From the NCBI GenBank assembly GCA_001302245.1, contig LGYU01000016.1, positions 248,001-312,000 on the forward strand: 64,000 nt of DNA, in the 5' to 3' direction. The position numbers and the translations under genes are program-made. The notes beneath the pieces were generated by a model. That model did no database searches and was not told where the DNA came from. It saw nothing but the letters and a program-made list of their open reading frames with translations. How positions within the stretch are numbered: position 1 is the first letter of the stretch; each line of letters opens with the position of its first letter. Of the stretch, positions 1-10,400 are shown in pieces. The DNA is from Chitinophagaceae bacterium PMP191F (GTDB taxonomy: Bacteria > Bacteroidota > Bacteroidia > Chitinophagales > Chitinophagaceae).

Positions 1-318
1 GCCTATCCTGTTATTTTTCCAGCCTAATTTTCCTTTGGTATCGATAGCTACTGCAAAAGTGGTGGCATTCTTATCAGCAATGAACGGTTGCCTGGGTATG
101 GATGCTGCAGGTTGTGTAAGTACTGGTTTTTCACCATGTGAAAAATCCTTCTCCATCGTTACTCTTCCGCACATCCACGCCTGGCTTTTGTAGCTTTCAT
201 GACATTTTTCATAAAAGCCCGAAAATGTTTTAACGGCCTCTTTATCTCCCCAATCGGCCGTTAATATTTTACCATTTACAGTTGATGCCATGTGGCAGAT
301 AACACGCGGTCTGTTCAT
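1..318 (-). CDS. RibD C-terminal / dihydrofolate reductase family protein (3' end cut by window edge)
   Basis: This is the N-terminal 106 residues of a minus-strand gene that runs off the left window edge. It opens with MNRPRVICHMASTVNGKI, the first strand and loop typical of RibD_C/DHFR-like NADPH-dependent reductases, and continues with the family's usual MCGRVTME segment near residue 49. The ATG is at 316-318. RibD_C proteins reduce pyrimidine or pterin-like substrates, but stand-alone members often have unknown substrates. It lies upstream of, and co-directional with, nothing visible here, so no pathway can be assigned. The family call is fairly sure; the substrate is unknown. Confidence 0.75.
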   Translation of the reverse strand, partial: MNRPRVICHMASTVNGKILTADWGDKEAVKTFSGFYEKCHESYKSQAWMCGRVTMEKDFSHGEKPVLTQPAASIPRQPFIADKNATTFAVAIDTKGKLGWKNNRIG

Positions 319-362
319 TACCGGTTCTTTTTAAATATGTGCTGGCGGTTGCCGGTCTGTCC

Positions 363-1418
363 TTAGTTTTTCAGGGAAGCCATGTCGATCACAAAGCGAT
401 AATGCACATCACCTTTCAGCAAACGTTCGTAGGCTTCATTTACCTGTTGAATGTTTATCAGTTCAATATCAGATGTGATATTGTGTTTGCCACAGAAGTC
501 CAGCATTTCCTGTGTTTCAGCAATACCTCCGATCATGGAACCGGCAAAACTTCTTCTTGAAGGGATCAAACTGAATGCAGAAACGGGAAGCGGATGTTCC
601 GGAGCACCTACCAGTGCAATGGTACCATCTACTTTCAGCAGGCTGATATACGCATTGATATCGTGTGAAGCAGAAACGGCATCCAGTACAAAATGCAGGC
701 TGTTGGCATATTTGCTCATCTGGTCTTTATCGGTAGACAATACCACTTCATCAGCACCCAGCCTTTTGGCATCTGCTGTTTTGGAAACAGAAGTGGTAAA
801 CACCACTACATGCGCGCCCATTGCCTTGGCCAGTTTAATGCCCATATGGCCCAGACCACCAATACCCACAATACCTACTTTTTTACCGGGACCTACATTC
901 CAGTGTTTCAATGGAGAATAGGTAGTGATACCGGCACACAGCAAAGGAGCTGTTGCAGCAGGATCAAGATTTTCCGGTACACGCAGTACAAAGTGTTCAT
1001 CTACCACAATGCTTTCTGAATAACCACCATAGGTTTGTACACCCAGGTTACTATCGGGCGAGTTGTAGGTTAAGGTATTGCCGGTTGAACAATACTGCTC
1101 CAATCCCTCTTTGCAGTATTCACAGTCCCTGCAGGAATCTACCATACAACCTACAGCAGCCAGATCGCCTACCTTAAAGTTTTTTACATGACTGCCCACG
1201 CTGGTAACACGACCAACAATTTCATGACCGGGCACCACGGGGTATACTGTGCCATGCCATTCGTTGCGGGCAGTATGCAGGTCTGAGTGACAGATGCCGC
1301 AGTACAGTATTTCAATTTCCACATCATGCGCCTGTACACTTCTGCGCTGAATGTTCAGTGATTTTAATGGAGCTTCGGCAGCTTCTGTGCCAAATGCTTT
1401 TACGTTTTTTGTACTCAT
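363..1418 (-). CDS. Zinc-dependent NAD(P) alcohol dehydrogenase (YahK/cinnamyl alcohol dehydrogenase type)
   Basis: A 351-residue medium-chain dehydrogenase that reversibly reduces aldehydes to alcohols in the cytoplasm, probably with NADPH. Catalytic zinc ligands are visible as Cys43 (in CGICHSDLH), the GHE motif at residues 64-66, and a Cys in LLCAGITTYSPL. The structural zinc site is the four-cysteine segment CRDCEYCKEGLEQYC. The Rossmann motif GIGGLGHMGIKLAK follows. The length is normal for the family. The gene shares its strand with the aldo/keto reductase upstream (gap about 54 bases), so the two may form a carbonyl-detoxification unit (inference). The physiological substrate cannot be read from sequence. 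Confidence 0.93.
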   Translation of the reverse strand: MSTKNVKAFGTEAAEAPLKSLNIQRRSVQAHDVEIEILYCGICHSDLHTARNEWHGTVYPVVPGHEIVGRVTSVGSHVKNFKVGDLAAVGCMVDSCRDCEYCKEGLEQYCSTGNTLTYNSPDSNLGVQTYGGYSESIVVDEHFVLRVPENLDPAATAPLLCAGITTYSPLKHWNVGPGKKVGIVGIGGLGHMGIKLAKAMGAHVVVFTTSVSKTADAKRLGADEVVLSTDKDQMSKYANSLHFVLDAVSASHDINAYISLLKVDGTIALVGAPEHPLPVSAFSLIPSRRSFAGSMIGGIAETQEMLDFCGKHNITSDIELINIQQVNEAYERLLKGDVHYRFVIDMASLKN

Positions 1419-1472
1419 TGGTTTTTTGATTGTCAGTTTAGTCTTTCTATAATAAACGGATACCTGTTCTTA

Positions 1473-2823
<1,351 letters not shown>

Positions 2824-2937
2824 TTATTTAATATAGCCGGCAATAAATTCACTGGGTGATATTCCTGTTACTTTTTTAAACGATTAAAAAAATGCCGAAC
2901 TGCTGTATGCTGCAGTTGCAAATTGCAGATACCGCAT
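2824..2937 (-). pseudogene. Remnant of an AraC-family C-terminal helix-turn-helix domain, with an in-frame stop
   Basis: Translated on the minus strand, these 38 codons read as the end of an AraC/XylS DNA-binding domain: FATAAYSSSAFF, then a TAA codon where the family has a polar or basic residue, then SFKKVTGISPSEFIAG and a normal stop at 2824-2826. Only the second helix-turn-helix survives; nothing of the first HTH or a sensor domain is visible upstream, where the retropepsin-like gene begins. This is therefore a truncated, nonsense-mutated gene ghost. Confidence 0.7.
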
Positions 2938-2965
2938 GTTTACAGATGCACAGTTGCAGTTGTAA

Positions 2966-3853
2966 TCAGCGCTGTACCAGCAGCCTTTTATGTTGCAGGT
3001 CGAAAGTGATGCTGGAGCCCAGCCAGTTTATCCAGATAATACCATCATAGATCAGTCCTTCTACAAACTGTACGGGAAAATCAGCAGTACTGAGGGATGG
3101 CGTATTAACTACGGCCAGTTTTTTTAAAGTAGTGGTATAAATAACAGACATATGTCCATCATTGAACTCACTGCGTTTTTCTATTTTCTTTACATGCAGT
3201 GTATCATTGATATCAATGCCCAGTTTAGCAAGATACCTGGTACTCATTCTGAAAATGTCTTTTCCGGCACCACTATCCAGTGCAAACTGCAATGTAAGCG
3301 TATCATTCACTTTAAAAAGTGCAAATATGGACAACGCCTTTTCACGCGATTGCTCCAGTTGAACCGGTATTCTTTTGGCTTTTTTTTGAATAGCAGACAG
3401 CGTACCTGCAGATTCCAGCCTGATCACTTTTTTATCAAAATCAATGGTGAAAGGCTGATTTTCCAGCAATTTCAGTGAAATGATACCGTCAATACCTCCC
3501 AGGTTCACATCCAGCCAGCTCACTTCTTCCGACGCTTTTTTAAAATTTCCGAATGCAATATTGCGTACGTGGTACAGCTCTATGTCCAACCGTTCGCCGG
3601 TAGCCCTGAAACCGGTATAACCACCATCTTCTTTGGTGGTTTGCGATAGTTTGTCAAAAAAGTTTTTGGTAAATACTGTAATACCGGCTCCTGTATCAAA
3701 AATAAAACTGCCCTGTATGCCGCTTACGGTTGCTTTTACCAGGATGTGTCCGGATGGCAGTAAATCAAATGGAATATCACGACTGGTTGCCGGTTGTGCC
3801 AGTGCCATGCAGCAAAACAGCATGGAAAGCGAAAATAATAACTTCTTTTTCAT
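2966..3853 (-). CDS. Secreted retropepsin-like aspartyl protease family protein
   Basis: A 295-residue protein with a signal peptide (MKKKLLFSLSMLFCCMALAQ, cleavage near residue 20). It carries two retropepsin-like motifs: FDTGAG with Asp53 and LDSGAG with Asp193, each followed by hydrophobic strands. The two half-domains in one chain could form a single active site, unlike homodimeric viral proteases. Bacteroidota encode many such exported clan AA proteins, usually of unknown substrate. It is transcribed away from the downstream alpha/beta hydrolase, and the 136 bases between the two starts should hold both promoters. Proteolysis is inferred from motifs only. Confidence 0.85.
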   Translation of the reverse strand: MKKKLLFSLSMLFCCMALAQPATSRDIPFDLLPSGHILVKATVSGIQGSFIFDTGAGITVFTKNFFDKLSQTTKEDGGYTGFRATGERLDIELYHVRNIAFGNFKKASEEVSWLDVNLGGIDGIISLKLLENQPFTIDFDKKVIRLESAGTLSAIQKKAKRIPVQLEQSREKALSIFALFKVNDTLTLQFALDSGAGKDIFRMSTRYLAKLGIDINDTLHVKKIEKRSEFNDGHMSVIYTTTLKKLAVVNTPSLSTADFPVQFVEGLIYDGIIWINWLGSSITFDLQHKRLLVQR

Positions 3854-3989
3854 TTTATACGTCTGATGGATCCTGCAATAATATTTAATATCTAAACTGT
3901 TCCTCGCAATTTATCCATAAATTGACGTATTCGCCTACTCCGTTACCGGTTATTGTACAGTACGTTTGTACACATTAAAACAACATTGT

Positions 3990-4826
3990 ATGCAACGCCA
4001 CCTGCTGACGATCCTCTGTCTGTTAATAATAAATTATCATATGAACGCGCAATCAACATCCGGGCATTATGCAACTGTAAATGGTTTGCATCTGTATTAT
4101 GAAATACATGGTAATGGCAATATGCCGCTGATATTATTACATGGTGGTGGTTCTACCATTGAATCTACCTATGGTCGTATACTGCCGCTGCTTGCAAAAA
4201 AACAACTGATCATCGCCATAGAATTGCAGGCACATGGGCATACCAAAGATATTGACCGGCCATTGAGCTTTGAACAGGATGCCGATGACGTGGCAGCACT
4301 GTTACAGCAACTGCATATTACCAGGGCCAATTTTATGGGATTCAGCAATGGCGGTACCACCAGTTTGCAGATCGCTATCCGCCATGCAGCGTTGGTGAAT
4401 AAACTGGTGCTGGCCTCTGCTGTTTACAAACGCAGTGGCATGCAACCCGGCTTTTTTGATGGTTTTGACAACGCTGTTATTGACAGCATGCCCCTGCCGT
4501 TGAAAGATGCTTTTCTGAAAGCCAACCCCGATGCCAAAGGATTGCAGGCGATGTTTGACCGGGATGTTGCCAGGATGAAGGGTTTCAGGGATATTAGCGA
4601 TGCTGTTATTCACTCCATACAGGCCCCCGCCCTGGTGATCAATGCCGACAAGGATGTTGTAACCAATGAACATGCATTGGAACTGAGCCGTACATTGCAA
4701 CACGCCAGGCTGGCAATTCTTCCCGGTGGGCATGGCGATTATATCGGAGAGATCTGCTCACCCAACAAAAGCAGTAAAATGCCCGACCTGGTGGTGAATA
4801 TGATCGAAAATTTCCTGCAGGAGTAA
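3990..4826 (+). CDS. Secreted alpha/beta-fold hydrolase
   Basis: From the ATG at 3990 the protein has a signal peptide (MQRHLLTILC to MNAQ, about 21 residues) and is 278 residues long. Upstream in-frame codons add an implausible extension. The alpha/beta hydrolase core shows the oxyanion loop LLHGGGST (residues 49-56), the nucleophile elbow GFSNGG with Ser119, an acid in NADKD near residue 219, and the catalytic histidine in GGHGDY at about 247. Probably an esterase or lactonase acting in the periplasm; the substrate is unknown. It is divergent from the aspartyl protease and followed by a membrane AraC regulator on the same strand. Confidence 0.88.
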   Translation: MQRHLLTILCLLIINYHMNAQSTSGHYATVNGLHLYYEIHGNGNMPLILLHGGGSTIESTYGRILPLLAKKQLIIAIELQAHGHTKDIDRPLSFEQDADDVAALLQQLHITRANFMGFSNGGTTSLQIAIRHAALVNKLVLASAVYKRSGMQPGFFDGFDNAVIDSMPLPLKDAFLKANPDAKGLQAMFDRDVARMKGFRDISDAVIHSIQAPALVINADKDVVTNEHALELSRTLQHARLAILPGGHGDYIGEICSPNKSSKMPDLVVNMIENFLQE

Positions 4827-4913
4827 ATGATTTTGATCAGGTACAACATTAACTCTGCACCCATGATGTTTATTAGAAAATTTTCCCATAATTTTCGTGT
4901 GTAATGTATCCGA

Positions 4914-6149
4914 ATGTCACCACTATATGAGATTCTGCTTTTTACCGCTTTTGTTTTAGGTATATACCTGGGATGTGCGCTTTTAATTATAAACAGATAC
5001 AACAGGCTGCTCAACAGGCTGCTGGGAATTGTTACGCTTAGCATTTCCATCATATTCCTTGTTTTTTATCTTATCAATAAAAAATGGATCGTTGATGTGC
5101 CTTTTTTTGCCAGGAGCTTTACGCCGCTCTCTTATCTTATACCATCCTGCTCATACCTGTATATTAAATGTTTTATAAAAGATGAATACCGTTTGCAGAA
5201 AAAAGACATTATTCATTTTCTGCCTTTTACATTCAATGTGATATTATTGCTGCCCTATCTCTTCTCTTCTACAGAAACCAAAAGAGCATACGCAAAAGCA
5301 CTGGTAGCCAACCTTGACTACTTCCAGTATTACAATACCGGCTTTATCCCGGAAAGATATCATGTTATAGCACGTTCATTGCTGCTGATGGTATACCTGT
5401 TCCTGATGTGGCGCCTGATGCTGAGTAATACTTACCGTTCTTTTGTCAGTAAAAACAAAACATTATACCCGCACAGCATTTACTGGATACGTTTTTTTGC
5501 CATTTTTATCACCATGCTTGGAATTTTGGCAGTACTGATGCGCTGGCAGATCATTCTTTACGGAAGCACCTTTTTCCTTTTACATGGCAGTCCGCTCAGT
5601 ATAGCACTGGCCGTATTCTTCATTATACTACTGGCATATGGCACTTCCAACCCTGTAATATTGTATGGTTTGCCCCATTTTGTAAAAACAGCTCCCGAAG
5701 CTGCCACTGCAATTGTTACCAATATTACGCCGGAACCGGAAACTCCGATAGCAGATGCTGTATTGCCCAGGGCACCATTTGAAAAGGCAAGAATGGAAGC
5801 TTTTGAACAGGTGATCAAACAATACATGGAAGAACAGGCCCCTTATTGTGATCCGGAGTTCAATCTTGATAGCATGAGCAAAGCACTGAACATCCCCCGT
5901 CACCATCTTTCCTGGATCTTCCGTTACCAGATCCGGCAATCATTTGTTGACTATCGCACGCATTTCAGGGTGGAGCATGTAAAACGTTGTATGCAGGAAG
6001 GACTGGGCAAAGAACTGACGCTGGAAGCCATCGGCGAACAGGCAGGGTTTTCTTCCCGCAGTACTTTTTTTGTTGCGTTTAAAAAGCTGACGGGTCAGAC
6101 ACCATCCGCCTATCTTGATTCCATAGCAGTACATCAAAAAGCCGGATAA
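4914..6149 (+). CDS. Membrane-anchored AraC-family transcriptional regulator
   Basis: A 411-residue protein with roughly seven hydrophobic segments in the first 250 residues (starting at LLFTAFVLGIYLGCALLI) followed by an AraC/XylS DNA-binding domain at about 300-405. The C-terminal HTH contains IGEQAGFSSRSTFFVAFKK and LTGQTPSAY, a well-preserved second HTH. This architecture, common in Bacteroidota, suggests a membrane sensor that regulates nearby transcription directly. The signal and target genes are not evident. The same architecture recurs at 23641-24768. It is convergent with the metal-efflux adaptor gene. Confidence 0.9.
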   Translation: MSPLYEILLFTAFVLGIYLGCALLIINRYNRLLNRLLGIVTLSISIIFLVFYLINKKWIVDVPFFARSFTPLSYLIPSCSYLYIKCFIKDEYRLQKKDIIHFLPFTFNVILLLPYLFSSTETKRAYAKALVANLDYFQYYNTGFIPERYHVIARSLLLMVYLFLMWRLMLSNTYRSFVSKNKTLYPHSIYWIRFFAIFITMLGILAVLMRWQIILYGSTFFLLHGSPLSIALAVFFIILLAYGTSNPVILYGLPHFVKTAPEAATAIVTNITPEPETPIADAVLPRAPFEKARMEAFEQVIKQYMEEQAPYCDPEFNLDSMSKALNIPRHHLSWIFRYQIRQSFVDYRTHFRVEHVKRCMQEGLGKELTLEAIGEQAGFSSRSTFFVAFKKLTGQTPSAYLDSIAVHQKAG

Positions 6150-6175
6150 TGTCTTTTTCAGAGCACATCATCCGG
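6142..6175. terminator. Inverted repeat between convergent genes, possible bidirectional terminator
   Basis: The arms CCGGATAATGT (6142-6152) and ACATCATCCGG (6165-6175) pair with one mismatch around a 12-base loop. The left arm overlaps the stop codon of the AraC gene. There is no long T-tract on either side, so the terminator role is inferred from position between convergent genes. Confidence 0.45.
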
Positions 6176-6201
6176 TTAATATCTGGTAGCGCAAAGGATC
6201 A

Positions 6202-7470
6202 TTAATCCTCGTGTTCGCCGGCATTGGTCATTTTAGCAAGTACAAAGAAGGCTCCTTTGGTAACGATCTTTGCATCGGCAGGTATCTTTTTCAGCAGGGT
6301 AATTTCAGTGAATCCTACATCGCTGGTACCTTTGGCCACTGCCACCCTTTCAAAAGTAACACTACCGGTTGTTGTTTTTTCTTTCCCCTGATGGTGGCGT
6401 GGTTCTGCGGCAGTGTGCGCAGCTTCATCTGTTACTTCTCTGTGATGTTCTTCTTCCGCATGTTTATCTGTTTCAACAAAAATGTAATCCTGCCCCTGGA
6501 AGGTAACAATGGCTTCTGAAGGTACGGCAGGTACCGTTACCTGCTCCAGGCTGATCACTGCGGTGATGCTCATGCCGTCAATCAACCCGGTTTTACTGCT
6601 CTTTACACGCGCATGTACTGTCACCGCCTTGCTTTCCCCTTCAAAGGAAGAGCCCAGCGAATAGATCTCTGCATCATATTCTTTACCCGGGTTGTTGGTC
6701 AATGTAAAGTGAATGGTTTGATTGTTCTTTAAACGGGGCAGGTCTTTTTCATATACAAACAGGTCAAGATGCAACTGACTGTTGTCAACAATTTCGGCAA
6801 TAGCAGTGCTTACATCCACATAGCTACCCATTTTTACCATTACATTGCTTACCACACCACCAATGGGACTGCGAACAGACAGTACAGAAACCAGCCTGTT
6901 GTTGGAAAGTGTTGCAGGGTCAATGCCCATCAACCCGATCTGTTGCTGCAAAGAGGCTTTACGGGTGTGCAATGTTCTTAATTCCACTTCCGCCGCCTGC
7001 AGGTTTTTCAGGGCCCCTGCATTTCCCTGGTTCAGTTCTTTCTGACGATCATACTCCTGTTGCGCCAGCACCATCCTTGCATTGATACTTAAATACTCCT
7101 CCTGCGCCTGTATAAACTCAGGATTGGCAATGGTAGCAATCACCTGTCCCTTTACAACAGTATTGCCGGGTTGTACCAGTAATGATTTTACCACACCCCG
7201 GTATACAGAGTTGATACTGGCCTTGTTCTGGTTGGGTACCTGTAGTACACCATTGGCCTTCAGCGAAGCAGTAAGCTGTTTTTGTTCAATACTGCCGGTT
7301 TCAATACCAATGCTTTTTATCTGCTCTGCGGTTAGGGTTGCAGTATTAACATTGGCATGTTCATCAGCATGTTGCCCTGTAGTATCTTTCTGTATTGCAT
7401 TGTTATCACCACTGCATTGCACCAACAGGATGGCTGTAGCTAAGGTGATGATGAATGATATTTTTTTCAT
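6202..7470 (-). CDS. Metal-efflux RND periplasmic adaptor (CzcB/CusB type) with a His-rich segment
   Basis: A 422-residue membrane fusion protein bridging an inner-membrane RND pump and an outer-membrane channel. It is a lipoprotein: MKKISFIITL, a hydrophobic stretch, then LVQC with Cys19. The barrel-sandwich lipoyl halves (VQPGNTVVKGQVIATI and VRSPIGGVVSNVMVKMGS) flank a coiled-coil hairpin at about 115-180. A His/Glu-rich stretch at about 335-365 (HAEEEHHREVTDEAAH, RHHQGK) lies inside the membrane-proximal domain and probably binds metal. The gene is 16 bases downstream of the CzcA-TolC fusion, so they form one operon. Metal identity (Zn, Co, Cd or Ni) is inferred from the pump, not seen directly. 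Confidence 0.92.
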   Translation of the reverse strand: MKKISFIITLATAILLVQCSGDNNAIQKDTTGQHADEHANVNTATLTAEQIKSIGIETGSIEQKQLTASLKANGVLQVPNQNKASINSVYRGVVKSLLVQPGNTVVKGQVIATIANPEFIQAQEEYLSINARMVLAQQEYDRQKELNQGNAGALKNLQAAEVELRTLHTRKASLQQQIGLMGIDPATLSNNRLVSVLSVRSPIGGVVSNVMVKMGSYVDVSTAIAEIVDNSQLHLDLFVYEKDLPRLKNNQTIHFTLTNNPGKEYDAEIYSLGSSFEGESKAVTVHARVKSSKTGLIDGMSITAVISLEQVTVPAVPSEAIVTFQGQDYIFVETDKHAEEEHHREVTDEAAHTAAEPRHHQGKEKTTTGSVTFERVAVAKGTSDVGFTEITLLKKIPADAKIVTKGAFFVLAKMTNAGEHED

Positions 7471-7486
7471 CTCTGTCTTTTTATCA

Positions 7487-10400
7487 TTATTGGTTAACGA
7501 AGTAGTAATACCTGATCACAGACTGGTTGTATGCATTCAGATTTTCAAGATAGTTGCGGCGTATATCAATAGCCTGTGTAAGAAACTGTGACAATTCAGC
7601 ATAGCTGATCTGTCCTGCCCGGTAAGCCATGGTAGCAGCTTTTATAATTTCCGCGGCCTGTTGTAAACCTGTTGTTTCATAAAAGGCCAGCAGGGTGTTA
7701 TTTTTCTCCACTTCCTTTTCTGCCTGTAAACGTTCTGTTGTAAATACCTGCACATCGTATTCATATTGCTTTTGCTGCAGGCCGGCTTCTGCCTGTGATG
7801 CCTTTACTTTGTTACGCCAGGCACCGGCGCCAAACAACGGAAATGCTGCTGTTACCGAAAAACCGGTAAACGGATCGCTCATACCATACAGACGCTGACT
7901 GAAAAAGCGGCCTGAGAACTCCGGTTTATTCTCGTTCTTCACAACAGCAATACCTGCCAGAGCTATATTGACCTGCTGCTGTTGCAAAGCAATGGCAGGA
8001 TGTTCGGCATTACCGTCAGCAGCATGCAATGCCAGCTTTTCCAATGGTTGTTCTACAGGCAACAACGCAGTATCTGTGTTCAGCAACTGTCTGAAAGCCT
8101 GTTGCAGTATCTGTATTTCATTATTGGTTTGCAGCAACCACGCCTGTATCTCTTTCAACCGTACATTGGCTGCAATGCTATCAAGGCCCGGGCTGTCGCC
8201 GGTCCTTACTTTCAGCACCGCCGCAGCCGTCAGTGATCGGTAAATACTATCCAGGCTTTGAAACAGTTGCTGTTTATCCTGCAGGTACCAAAGCTGGTAA
8301 TAAACAGTGCGTACATCTTTTTTAACACCGGCATCAATTACGCGTGTACCTGCCTGGTAGTATTTTAATTGTTCTGTATACAGGTTCCGCTGTGCTTTGT
8401 ACAAACCCGGCCAGGCAATGCTTTGTAAAACACCGATCTTGAGTATGCCTCTGCCATCACTAGGCCGCAGGTCTTCATTTTCGGCAAACACACCGGTTTT
8501 GGGCAATGCACCGGCAGTTTTTACCTGTGCCTGTCCTTTACTGATCTGTAACTTGTTTATTTCGTACTGCAGGTTGTTCTTTGCAGCGGCAATGGCGTTG
8601 CTGACACTGATGCGTGTGGTCTGCGCCTTGGCTGTACCGGTTATCATTAGTAGCCCGGTTATTACAGCAACAGCTACTCCGGGTTTTACACCACCTTTTC
8701 TGTTGCCGGAAAAAATGATATACAACAATGGCAGTACCACCAGCGTAAGGAAAGTGGCAGTGATCAGTCCGCCGATCACAACAGTAGCTAATGGTTTCTG
8801 TACTTCAGCGCCTGCACCTGCCGATAATGCCATAGGTACAAAACCCAGTGAGGCAACAGTAGCCGTCATCAGTACAGGACGTAACCGTATCCTGGTGCCT
8901 TCCAGCACTCTTTCAATAATATTTTTCATGCCTTCTTTTTCCAGTTGGTTAAACGTGCTGATCAGCACAATACCATTCAGTACCGCTACCCCAAACAATG
9001 CAATAAAGCCTACACCGGCAGAAATGCTGAATGGCATTCCCCGCAACAACAATGCAAAAACACCACCGATCGCACTCATAGGAATGGCGGTATAGATCAG
9101 CAATGCTTCTTTTAATGAATTGAAAGTGAAATACAGCAGGAAAAAGATCAGCACCAGCGCCACCGGAACGGCAATCTTTAAACGGCCGGAAGCCTCCTGC
9201 AGGTTCTCAAACGTACCACCATACGTATAATAGTAACCGGTAGGCAACAGTTTGGCAGCATCCAGCTTATGCTCTATCTCTTCCACAACACCGGATACAT
9301 CGCGGTCTTTTACATTGAAGCCAACCACAATGCGCCGCTTGCCTTCTTCACGGCTGATCTGTGCAGGTCCTTCTTTAAAACTGATCGTTGCCACCTGCGA
9401 CAATGGGATCTGTGTACCATCGGGTGTAGATACAAATAAATTACTCACATCGTCAATAGAAGCTCTGCTGGCGCTGTCCAGTCTTACTACCAGATCAAAT
9501 TTGCGTTCGTTCTCAAACACAACACCTGCAGTTTCACCTGCAAAGGCAGTACTGATGGTATGATTGATATCTTCTATGTTCATGCCGTAACCGGCAATTC
9601 TTGCCCTGTCGTATGCAATGGTAATCTGCGGCAGACCGGTGGTTCTTTCAATCTGCGGAGCTGTAGCACCTTTTACAGACTGTATCACCCGGGCTACTTT
9701 AGGTGCAATAGCAGCCAGTGTATCAATGTTCTCACCAAAGATCTTGATCGCCACATCCTGTCTTACTCCTGTCATCAGTTCATTAAAACGCATCTGGATG
9801 GGCTGGTTGGCCTCAAAGAATACACCAGGTATTACTTCCAGTTTTTCTTCGATCCGTTTTGCCAGTTCGTTATAATCTTTTGTAGTGGTCCATGCTGATT
9901 TTGGTTTCAACACCACTATCAGGTCAGTGGCTTCCGGAGGCATGGGATCAGTAGGCACTTCAGCCGATCCGGTTTTTCCTACTACCATTTGTACTTCAGG
10001 AAAGGTTTTGATAATGCGGGATGCCTGCATGGATGTTTCTACACTTTGTGATAGTGAGGTGCCCTGTGGCAGTATGCAATGGAATGCATAATCGCCTTCC
10101 TGCAACTGCGGGATAAATTCTCCACCCATGCGTGCAAACAGCAATACCGCTATGGCCAGTATCACCAACGCACCTGTTACCACTGTATATTTGAAGTGGA
10201 TGGCCCACCGTATCAATGGCGTGTACAGGCGATGAAAAAAATCCATCATCCTGTCGGCTATTGTTTTTTTATGCACAGCCCTTTTTGGCAGGAACAATGC
10301 GGACATCATGGGGATATAGGTCAGGGACAATATCAGGGCACCTACAATGGCAAAGCCAACCGTCTGCGCCATGGGTCTGAACATTTTTCCTTCTATACCC

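Noticed and set aside
8397-9095. A 232-codon plus-strand open frame inside the CzcA-TolC gene
   Set aside because: It is antisense to a strongly conserved pump region and its translation is Thr/Ser/Ala-rich with no recognisable domain; it is a shadow of the real gene.
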